From NCBI GenBank assembly GCA_030049455.1, contig JASIKV010000319.1, forward strand, positions 1 through 9,005: a stretch of 9,005 bases of DNA, read 5' to 3'. The notes under the pieces are model-generated. The model did no database searches and had not been told where the DNA came from. It was given only the letters and a program-made list of their open reading frames with translations. The DNA comes from Terriglobia bacterium. Its GTDB lineage: Bacteria > Acidobacteriota > Terriglobia > UBA7540. Within the stretch, counting starts at the first letter, position 1. The number at the start of each line of letters is the position of its first letter. Positions 1-5,106 of this stretch are shown here, piece after piece. The position numbers were made by a program, and so were the translations under genes.

Positions 1-1593
1 CATGGCGGCGTGAACCCGCGCAGCGGCCCGGCGACCCTCAGCCATATCGGGCTCATGGCCGGGAATTCCCGGGTAAGCGGGCCCCTGGCCGTCCGCGATG
101 ATCGCCAGAGCAAAGGCATCGAGCACGGCGGGATTTGTGGCCGTGTCACGCGATCGCTCCAGCGCTTCCGCCGGCGCTCCTCCCAGGCCTTTGTTGAAGT
201 GCAATTCAATTTCGGTGTGGCGAGAGCCTTTAAACAGCGCATCGGCCAGCTTCTCCTGCGAGTCGCCTTTGAGCAACGACGCCGGAAGCCACTGCGATTC
301 GTACGCCCAGATGAACCAACTCACCTGGCCGCTGTCCCCTGTCCACCAGACGTTGTTGGGCGATGCGCCCGGACGCGAATCTGCATTGAACGCATGCTGG
401 TGGTGCTCCTTTCGCCAGTCCACATCCCACCAGGCGCGCATCGGCATGCTTCCGATCACCTGATCGCCGCCCAAGGTATACTTCTGCGGCGAGTGCGCCA
501 CGAAATCCAAAAAAGGCTGCCAGACTTTTCGCGCCTCCGCCGAGTCAATGCCGCGGGAGACCATGCGGATTTCAAGCGAGTTCTCCGCAAGGAAGTGAGC
601 CGACTCGCCCCAATGGTCGTTGAAGAGATTGTCATGGTAGAAACTGACAAAGGCGCGCACCAGTTCACGATAGTCGGCTTCATTGGCCGCCTTGACGTCG
701 AAAAATGCCCCGCCCGCCCACTCCGCCAAATCGTGAGTGAGCAGCGTCACGCGGCTCACCACTCCGAAACTGCCGCCTCCTCCACCCTTAAGCGCCCAAA
801 ACAGGTCGGAATTCGTACAGGCATTGGCGATGCGGATTTTGCCGTCAGCCGTCACCACTTCGGCCTCAAGCAATCCCGACGCTGCCGTGCCGTAGTGCTT
901 TGAAAAGCTTCCGAAACCGCCGCTTTGAACCAGGCCCGCCACGCCCACCGTCGTGCAGCCGCCGCCCTGAACGTAGCGCCCACCGCGAGTCGTGACCGCG
1001 TCATAAGCCTGCATCCAGATGGTTCCGGCGCCCGCAGTGGCAGCAGGCTGCGGCGCGGCCTTGCCCTCGCATCCGCGCGGCACGAAAGCCGGATTCAACG
1101 CGACATCGTGCATGTGCCGAGTCCAGACAAGAAGCGAATCGGGAGCATTTGACGTGCCTAGATAGCTGTGTCCGCCGCCCTTCACGACGAGGCGCAAATC
1201 GTGCTCGCGCGCGAACCTCACCGCCGCGGCAATGTCTTGTGCGCTGGTGGCGGCCACGGCGTAGACACTCGGCTGGCTGGCCCATGCATCCACCCAGCCC
1301 AGGGATTGCGTCAGTCCGGGATGGTCACCGATATAGTAGGGGTTCCGAATGTTGGCGAGATATTCCTTGGCAGCAGGGCTCGCCGGGTCGGCTTTAAGCG
1401 CAGTGAGTGGAGAATTGACAGGAACCAGGTTTCCGCCGACATCGTCATGCAGGCGTTTCCACTCAGCTTCCGAGGGCCAGGCCGCATCGGAGGGCCGGCG
1501 CCGCCGGAATCCGCCTGAGGCGCATACCTGTCGCGCCGGCACGGACAACAACGCCGCTGATCCGGAGGTTTTCAGGAATTGTCTTCTGTTCAT
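1..1593 (-). CDS. Tat-exported FAD-linked oxidase (BBE-like), 3' end missing
   Basis: The frame is open for 531 codons from ATG 1593-1591 and leaves the window without a stop. The N-terminus NRRQFLK (residues 2-8) followed by a short apolar stretch is a twin-arginine export motif. Residues 137-144 (VVKGGGHSY-type motif, His142) and GGGCTTVG (Cys213) match the two sites that bind FAD covalently in berberine-bridge/oligosaccharide-oxidase-like flavoproteins (PCMH fold). FNKGL (466-470) and TNPAVLDAFA (486-495) match the family's C-terminal part; the final BBE segment lies outside the window. Family members oxidise alcohols, sugars or alkaloids and pass electrons to oxygen; the substrate cannot be read here. 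A GAGAGGA Shine-Dalgarno lies 8 bases before the ATG. Its upstream region holds the CGCAGAC palindromes. The family call is firm, the substrate unknown. Confidence 0.88.
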   Translation of the reverse strand, partial: MNRRQFLKTSGSAALLSVPARQVCASGGFRRRRPSDAAWPSEAEWKRLHDDVGGNLVPVNSPLTALKADPASPAAKEYLANIRNPYYIGDHPGLTQSLGWVDAWASQPSVYAVAATSAQDIAAAVRFAREHDLRLVVKGGGHSYLGTSNAPDSLLVWTRHMHDVALNPAFVPRGCEGKAAPQPAATAGAGTIWMQAYDAVTTRGGRYVQGGGCTTVGVAGLVQSGGFGSFSKHYGTAASGLLEAEVVTADGKIRIANACTNSDLFWALKGGGGGSFGVVSRVTLLTHDLAEWAGGAFFDVKAANEADYRELVRAFVSFYHDNLFNDHWGESAHFLAENSLEIRMVSRGIDSAEARKVWQPFLDFVAHSPQKYTLGGDQVIGSMPMRAWWDVDWRKEHHQHAFNADSRPGASPNNVWWTGDSGQVSWFIWAYESQWLPASLLKGDSQEKLADALFKGSRHTEIELHFNKGLGGAPAEALERSRDTATNPAVLDAFALAIIADGQGPAYPGIPGHEPDMAEGRRAAARVHAAM

Positions 1594-1612
1594 ATTGCAA
1601 GTCCTCTCGCCC

Positions 1613-1723
1613 TCGCCGGCTGGCGCAGACATGCCCTACAATGTCTGCGTTTCTAATGGTTTACACTGAGGTGACGCGAGTGGGAGACGCAGACACTGAC
1701 AACGCGTCTGCGCCAGCCGGCGA
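1613..1723. repeat. Palindromic repeat with 18-bp inverted ends and CGCAGAC heptamers
   Basis: Bases 1613-1630 and 1706-1723 are perfect 18-bp inverted repeats separated by 75 bases. Inside, 1624-1632 and 1641-1649 form a second perfect 9-bp inverted repeat with an 8-base loop. The heptamer CGCAGAC occurs in alternating orientation at 1624, 1643 (reverse), 1688 and 1706 (reverse), with a fifth copy just outside at 1744. It fills the gap between the oxidase and the toxin-antitoxin pair. No flanking direct duplication was seen. It could be a small non-autonomous palindromic element or a clustered operator. Confidence 0.7.
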
Positions 1724-1758
1724 AAAGCTTTTCACTGCTCATGCGCAGACGGGCTGAT

Positions 1759-1790
1759 TTGACTTAGTCCACTACTTAGTCCACTATAGC
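1759..1790 (+). promoter_or_regulatory. Promoter and doubled operator of the toxin-antitoxin pair
   Basis: The 12-mer ACTTAGTCCACT is repeated exactly twice, head to tail (1762-1773, 1774-1785). Each copy contributes a TAGT-CC-ACTA dyad (1765-1774, 1777-1786) at one helical turn spacing. TTGACT at 1759-1764 could be the -35; TATAGC (1785-1790, spacer 20) or CACTAT (1782-1787, spacer 17) could be the -10. Type II antitoxins commonly repress their own promoter by binding such repeats, so this is inferred to be the autoregulatory operator. Confidence 0.6.
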
Positions 1791-1793
1791 CTT

Positions 1794-2078
1794 ATGGAAG
1801 TCAACGTCCATCAGGCCAAGACGCATCTTTCCCGGCTGCTCCGGCGCATCACGGAGGGCGAGGAAGTCATCATCGCCCGTGCGGGAGTGCCGATTGCGCG
1901 ATTGGTTTTGATCGAGCCCACAAAGGCGCCGCGCCCATTAGACCTCGACAAGGGAGTTTTCGAAGTGCCCGAGGACTTTGACGATCCGCTGCCCCCGGAC
2001 CTTCTTGCCGCATTTGAGGCCGATAACTTGTCGATGGGCAAACCGGCCAAGCGCGGAGGCAAGCGGCGTCGCCGGTGA
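1794..2078 (+). CDS. Type II antitoxin, Phd/YefM family
   Basis: A 94-residue protein. Residues 1-45 (MEVNVHQAKTHLSRLLRRI, then GEEVIIARAGVPIARLVLIEP) are the classic Phd/YefM DNA-binding N-terminus. The segment FEVPEDFDDPLPPDLLAAFE resembles the acidic toxin-wrapping C-terminus of antitoxins paired with PIN toxins. It probably neutralises the downstream ribonuclease and represses the operon through the tandem repeats just upstream. An unusual basic tail follows (SMGKPAKRGGKRRRR), encoded where the toxin's start region lies. The ATG has no Shine-Dalgarno and sits only 3 bases after the putative -10, so a leaderless mRNA is possible. No other in-frame start fits the conserved N-terminus. The stop overlaps the toxin start (GTGA). 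Confidence 0.9.
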   Translation: MEVNVHQAKTHLSRLLRRITEGEEVIIARAGVPIARLVLIEPTKAPRPLDLDKGVFEVPEDFDDPLPPDLLAAFEADNLSMGKPAKRGGKRRRR

Positions 2079-2470
2079 AATACCTTCTGGACACGTCCGT
2101 TTGGCTGTGGAGCCTGACAGACTCCGGGCGGATTCGCTCCGAGGCTCGCGACCTGATTATTCGCGGCGAGGAAGAGCTGTATTTATCGGCAGCCAGTTCG
2201 TGGGAGATCGCCATCAAGTGGGCCAAGGGAAAACTCCCCCTTCCTGAACCTCCAGAGAGTTACGTTCCGGAGCGTATGACTGAGCAGCGCATTCTGCCTC
2301 TTCCGATCAAGCACAGTCACACCCTGGCAGTTTCGAAAATTCCCGCGCATCATGGCGACCCTTTCGACCGGCTGCTGATCGCTCAGGCGCGGACCGAAGG
2401 AATGGCGATTTTGACCGCAGACAGAACCTTTCGGCGCTACGACGTGCAGATTGTCTGGTGCGGCGCCTAG
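2075..2470 (+). CDS. PIN-domain toxin ribonuclease (VapC-like)
   Basis: 131 residues from a GTG start that overlaps the antitoxin stop by 4 bases. MKYLLDTSVWLW at the N-terminus, SAASSWEIAIKWAKGKL (residues 38-54), HHGDPFDRLLIAQA (92-105) and ILTADRTF (112-119) are the conserved blocks of PIN toxins of the COG3744 type. Asp6, Glu44, Asp98 (or Asp95) and Asp116 would form the acidic metal-binding active site for RNA cleavage. All the key acidic residues are present, so it looks intact. GGAGG (2055-2059) lies 15 bases before the GTG, so translation is probably coupled to the antitoxin. It ends 22 bases from the converging rplS gene, and no clear terminator is visible in that gap. The RNA target is unknown. 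Confidence 0.92.
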   Translation: MKYLLDTSVWLWSLTDSGRIRSEARDLIIRGEEELYLSAASSWEIAIKWAKGKLPLPEPPESYVPERMTEQRILPLPIKHSHTLAVSKIPAHHGDPFDRLLIAQARTEGMAILTADRTFRRYDVQIVWCGA

Positions 2471-2492
2471 CCCTGCGCGCAACGCGGCCACG

Positions 2493-2849
2493 TTACGCTT
2501 CCTGCTCGCCTTGGGCGGAGCGCAGGCGGGCGGCCTTGCCGCGCAGCTTGCGCAGGTAGTAGAGCTTGGCGCGGCGCACGCGGCCGGAGCGCACCACTTC
2601 TATCTTGTCCACCACCGGCGAGTGCAGGGGGAAAATTCGCTCCACGCCGTGACCGAAGGAAATCTTGCGCACGGTGAACGTGGAGTGGTTGCGGGCGCGG
2701 CGCTGGCCGATCACCGTGCCCTCGAAGACCTGGATTCTTTCCTTTTCGCCTTCCTTGATCTTGACGTGGACGCGCACGGTATCTCCGGAGCGAAAAGCCG
2801 GGACACCCTGTTTCATTTGTGATTGTTCGACTTTTTCGAGCGCATTCAT
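2493..2849 (-). CDS. rplS: 50S ribosomal protein L19
   Basis: 118 residues, the usual length for bL19, which sits at the 30S-50S interface. The blocks FRSGDTVRVHVKIKEGEKERIQ (from residue 19), FEGTVIGQRR, TVRKISFGHGVERIFPLHSP and RAKLYYLRKLRGKAARL are diagnostic. ATG 2849-2847 is preceded by GGGGAG (2864-2859) at 9 bases. It is the last gene of the ffh-rpsP-khpA-rimM-trmD-rplS cluster; the 73 bases separating it from trmD are mostly the double-hairpin element at 2870-2926. The rnhB gene that often follows rplS in other bacteria is not here; the toxin-antitoxin pair converges on it instead. Confidence 0.97.
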   Translation of the reverse strand: MNALEKVEQSQMKQGVPAFRSGDTVRVHVKIKEGEKERIQVFEGTVIGQRRARNHSTFTVRKISFGHGVERIFPLHSPVVDKIEVVRSGRVRRAKLYYLRKLRGKAARLRSAQGEQEA

Positions 2850-2869
2850 GTTTTCATTCTCCCCATCTA

Positions 2870-2926
2870 GTAGAGCCGCCCTTGAGGCGGCATTTGCCGG
2901 TCCCGCCTTGGCGGGGATGGCGCTAC
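2870..2926. repeat. Double-hairpin GTAG...CTAC repeat, copy 1
   Basis: The element starts GTAG and ends CTAC. Hairpin 1 pairs GCCGCC (2875-2880) with GGCGGC (2886-2891) over a 5-base loop. ATTT (2892-2895) links it to hairpin 2, which pairs CCCGCC (2902-2907) with GGCGGG (2910-2915) and GCC (2896-2898) with GGC (2919-2921). The same plan recurs at 6588-6635. Its right end overlaps the trmD stop codon. It lies between trmD and rplS and would fold in their mRNA. Confidence 0.75.
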
Positions 2927-3690
2927 ATGCTCTTCTCGAGCGATTCCAGCCACTCGCGGTCTTCCTTGCTCAAAGTAATTTTGGCCAGCAAGTCCGGGCG
3001 GCGCTTCCGGGTTTTTTGCAGTGCCTCCCTTCGCCGCCACTGGCGAATCTGCTCATGGTCGCCGGAAAGCAAAACTTCCGGCACTTTCCAACTGCGAAAA
3101 TCCGCCGGGCGCGTGTAATGCGGGCAATCGAGCAGCCCGTGCGCGCCGCTGCGGGTCGTCCCATCCGGCGATGCGAAGGAATCCTGCTGGCTCGACTCTT
3201 CGTTTCCCAGAACGCCCGGGATCAGGCGAACGACCGCCTCCATCAAAATCGCCGCGGGCAGCTCGCCACCGCTCAGCACGAAATCGCCAATCGAGATTTC
3301 ATCGGTGGCCAGGTGTTCCGCCACTCGCTCGTCCACGCCTTCGTAGCGTCCGCAGATCAAAACCAGGTGCGCAACACGTGAGAGTTCTTCCGCCACCGCC
3401 TGGGTCAGCAAGCGCCCCTGCGGGGTGAGCAGTACGACCCGAAAGTCTCTTTCTTGCTCCTCGCTTCGAAGCGCTTCGACTGCGCGGAAAACCGGCTCCG
3501 GCTTGAAAACCATCCCGGGCCCGCCGCCGAATGGCCGGTCATCCACGGTGCGGTGGCGGTCGTCGGTGTAATCACGCAAATCGTGCAGCCGGATCGCCGC
3601 CTGCCCCGACGCCATGGCCCTCTTCAGCAGCCCTTGCTCCAGGATACTGCGGAAGAATTCCGGGAAGATGGTGATGACATCCAAGGTCAT
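2923..3690 (-). CDS. trmD: tRNA (guanine-N1)-methyltransferase
   Basis: TrmD methylates N1 of G37 in tRNAs using SAM and so prevents +1 frameshifting. The 255-residue product shows the SPOUT trefoil-knot blocks CGRYEGVDERV (about 113-123), IGDFVLSGGELPA and RLIPGVLGNEESSQQDSF. Arg155 and Asp170 correspond to the catalytic Arg and Asp of this family; LLDCPHYTRP and VPEVLLSGDH follow. Between DSFA and LLDC there are about 12 residues where E. coli-type enzymes have two. I start at ATG 3690-3688 (MTLDVITIFPEFF), because the in-frame TTG just before it adds only one residue and neither has a Shine-Dalgarno; an AAAGGGT-type tract precedes it. The stop TAG comes from the repeat element at 2870-2926. 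Confidence 0.96.
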   Translation of the reverse strand: MTLDVITIFPEFFRSILEQGLLKRAMASGQAAIRLHDLRDYTDDRHRTVDDRPFGGGPGMVFKPEPVFRAVEALRSEEQERDFRVVLLTPQGRLLTQAVAEELSRVAHLVLICGRYEGVDERVAEHLATDEISIGDFVLSGGELPAAILMEAVVRLIPGVLGNEESSQQDSFASPDGTTRSGAHGLLDCPHYTRPADFRSWKVPEVLLSGDHEQIRQWRRREALQKTRKRRPDLLAKITLSKEDREWLESLEKSM

Positions 3691-3694
3691 CAAG

Positions 3695-3735
3695 AAAGGG
3701 TAAGGGATAAAAGTTAAAGGGTAAAGGGTAAAAGG
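3695..3735. repeat. Degenerate AAAGGGT tandem repeat before trmD
   Basis: Plus-strand heptamers AAAGGGT occur at 3695-3701, 3716-3722 and 3723-3729, with variants AAGGGAT (3702-3708) and AAAAGG (3730-3735) around them. In the trmD mRNA they read as pyrimidine-rich ACCCUUU units and fill most of the 69-base rimM-trmD gap, leaving no Shine-Dalgarno for trmD. The function is unknown; it may be simple slippage-derived sequence. Confidence 0.6.
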
Positions 3736-3759
3736 CCTCGCATACGCGTCCTTCGATCC

Positions 3760-4326
3760 CTAGTCTTTATCCCTGACTCCTTCCGGCTCGTTCACTTCCA
3801 GCAAATCCTCCGGCGGATCGATCACGATCCTTCGCGCACAAAGGTCGATCTGCGTGCAGATTTCCTGCGCGAGAGGAATCAGCACATCTCCCTTTCCATC
3901 CTGGCGTTTGACGTGAAGAATGTCCACGCCGCCCGTGGCTTCGACTTCGGCTACCGTCCCGATTTCCTTTCCCCGCCGCTCCCAAACCACCCGGCATCCC
4001 TGCAATTCGCACAAATAGTAATGGTGTGCGGGAAGCGGCGTGCGCTGCTCCCAAGGGACAAGCACTTCGAGCCCGCGCAGGCGCGAGGCGCCCTCGATTG
4101 TATCCACTCCTGAAAATTTCAGGATGATTCGGCCTTTGTGTGGCCAGGAGCGTTCAACGCCGATCGACCGGGGAGTCTGACCGGGAGCTTCCAGGAAAAC
4201 CGATTGCAAACCGCTGAATCGTTCCGGGAAATCCGTAAGGATCTCCGCCGCAACTTCTCCCTTGCGTCCCTGTGGCCGCAGGATGCGCGCGATGGCCAGG
4301 AATTGACCGGCGGTATTTTGCGCCAA
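3760..4326 (-). CDS. rimM: 16S rRNA processing/maturation factor RimM
   Basis: RimM binds ribosomal protein S19 and assists 30S head maturation. The 188 residues show the N-terminal RimM domain (FLAIARILRPQGRKGEVAAE, residues 9-28, through LEVLVP at 86-91) and a C-terminal PRC barrel (HHYYLCELQGCRVV from 101; GTVAEVEATGGVDILHV; LIPLAQEIC; IVIDPPEDLLEV). The start is TTG 4326-4324, set by GGAGG at 4335-4331 four bases upstream and by where the family's N-terminus falls. It follows khpA by 52 bases and precedes trmD by 69. The rimM-trmD pairing is conserved across bacteria. Confidence 0.94.
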   Translation of the reverse strand: MAQNTAGQFLAIARILRPQGRKGEVAAEILTDFPERFSGLQSVFLEAPGQTPRSIGVERSWPHKGRIILKFSGVDTIEGASRLRGLEVLVPWEQRTPLPAHHYYLCELQGCRVVWERRGKEIGTVAEVEATGGVDILHVKRQDGKGDVLIPLAQEICTQIDLCARRIVIDPPEDLLEVNEPEGVRDKD

Positions 4327-4330
4327 TGCT

Positions 4331-4335
4331 CCTCC
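4331..4335 (-). promoter_or_regulatory. Shine-Dalgarno fixing the rimM TTG start
   Basis: On the minus strand, GGAGG inside GGGAGGAG ends four bases before TTG 4326-4324. No nearby in-frame ATG or GTG fits the conserved N-terminus. Confidence 0.7.
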
Positions 4336-4378
4336 CGCCTTTCACGCCACTTCCGGCCAGCCTTGAAACTACAGCCTC

Positions 4379-4609
4379 CTACTCCAGAATCTCCAGAGTA
4401 AAACGCTTTTTCAGTTTCATGCCGGCGGCGTTGAGGATGGTGCGAACGGAGCGCGCCGTGCGCCCCTGTTTCCCGATCACCTTCCCCAAATCGGAGGGAT
4501 GCACCCGCAATTCCAGGACGGTCACTTGCTCGCCTTCCACTGCCCGCACAGAAACCTGTTCGGGATTATCCACCAGCGCTTTGGCAATGGCTTCGATTAG
4601 CTCTCTCAT
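4379..4609 (-). CDS. khpA: KH-domain RNA-binding protein KhpA
   Basis: 76 residues, the usual size of KhpA (YlqC family), a single type II KH domain that binds RNA and often pairs with KhpB/Jag. The core VHPSDLGKVIGKQGRTARSVRTIL contains the GxxG loop as GKQG (residues 46-49). MRELIEAIAKALVDNPEQV is the typical N-terminus. ATG 4609-4607 follows a purine-rich GGGAGGGG by 3 bases. The position between rpsP and rimM is the standard one for this gene in many phyla. Confidence 0.94.
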   Translation of the reverse strand: MRELIEAIAKALVDNPEQVSVRAVEGEQVTVLELRVHPSDLGKVIGKQGRTARSVRTILNAAGMKLKKRFTLEILE

Positions 4610-4689
4610 CTGCCCCTCCCGCGCACTTGAGTTGATGTGCCAAGGTCTGTAGGAACGGTTGTGGTTGAGACCCGATACTCGCCACTCGT

Positions 4690-4719
4690 GCCGGCGCCGC
4701 GGCGGGCGCAGATTCCGGC
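4690..4719 (-). other. GC-rich stem-loop between rpsP and khpA
   Basis: GCGCC (4694-4698) pairs with GGCGC (4705-4709) around a 6-base loop. Outer GCCG (4690-4693) can pair with CGGC (4716-4719) across a 6-base bulge. It lies in the 118-base gap after the rpsP stop. No U-tract follows, so it is not a standard terminator. It may stabilise the rpsP mRNA end or tune expression of the downstream genes. Confidence 0.4.
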
Positions 4720-4727
4720 TGAAATTC

Positions 4728-4979
4728 TCAGGCCGGAGGAGGCGTCGCGTGAGGCTTCTTCAGGAAACTTTGGACAGTCTCCGAAGGTTGCGCCCCCCGC
4801 CCGATCCAATAATCCACCCGCTCGCGGTTCAACTTGATTTCCGGAGGAGACTGCCGGGGATTGTAATGGCCGACAATTTCCACGAATCGTCCGTCGCGGG
4901 CCCGCTCGCGATCGATCACCACCACTCGGTACGTACTCTTCTTTTTGGCTCCCGTTCGAGCCAAGCGTATTCTTAACAA
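4728..4979 (-). CDS. rpsP: 30S ribosomal protein S16
   Basis: 83 residues, normal for bS16, an early-assembling 30S protein. MLRIRLARTGAKKKSTYRVVVIDRERARDGRFVEIVGHYNP is the hallmark N-terminal half, and LNRERVDYWIGRGAQPSETVQSFLKK the C-terminal half. The start codon is TTG (4979-4977), chosen because GAGGTG (4989-4984) sits 4 bases upstream and the protein then begins as family members do. It lies 127 bases after ffh. Confidence 0.96.
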   Translation of the reverse strand: MLRIRLARTGAKKKSTYRVVVIDRERARDGRFVEIVGHYNPRQSPPEIKLNRERVDYWIGRGAQPSETVQSFLKKPHATPPPA

Positions 4980-4983
4980 TCTT

Positions 4984-4989
4984 CACCTC
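4984..4989 (-). promoter_or_regulatory. Shine-Dalgarno fixing the rpsP TTG start
   Basis: Minus-strand GAGGTG within GAGAGGTGAAGA lies 4 bases before TTG 4979-4977. It also embeds a GTG in another frame (4986-4984), but that frame encodes nothing recognisable. Confidence 0.75.
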
Positions 4990-5087
4990 TCTTTATGATG
5001 TTTTACTGGCGCTTAGAGTTGGTCTGTTCGCCTTTCTTTACCGAACTTTGGTCAAAGGCATTTGCAGACCACTATCTGCGTCAATGA

Positions 5088-5100
5088 CCCTGCCCCAGGG
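5088..5100 (-). other. Small hairpin after ffh stop
   Basis: CCCTG (5088-5092) pairs with CAGGG (5096-5100) around CCC, a few bases past the ffh stop. The following minus-strand sequence lacks a U-run, so it is at most an mRNA 3'-end or attenuation hairpin. The rest of the 127-base ffh-rpsP gap shows no gene; a CTTTG-GT-CAAAG dyad lies near 5046-5057. Confidence 0.3.
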
Positions 5101-5106
5101 AATCGA

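Noticed and set aside
10..903. Long plus-strand open frame of 297 codons
   Set aside because: It lies antisense to the recognisable FAD-linked oxidase and encodes no known domain; long antisense frames are expected in GC-rich genes.
2471..2492. Bidirectional terminator between the toxin gene and rplS
   Set aside because: The 22-base gap has no stable stem and no T-run.
4606..4986. 126-codon minus-strand frame from GTG 4986
   Set aside because: It overlaps rpsP in another frame and its translation matches nothing; rpsP motifs decide the frame.
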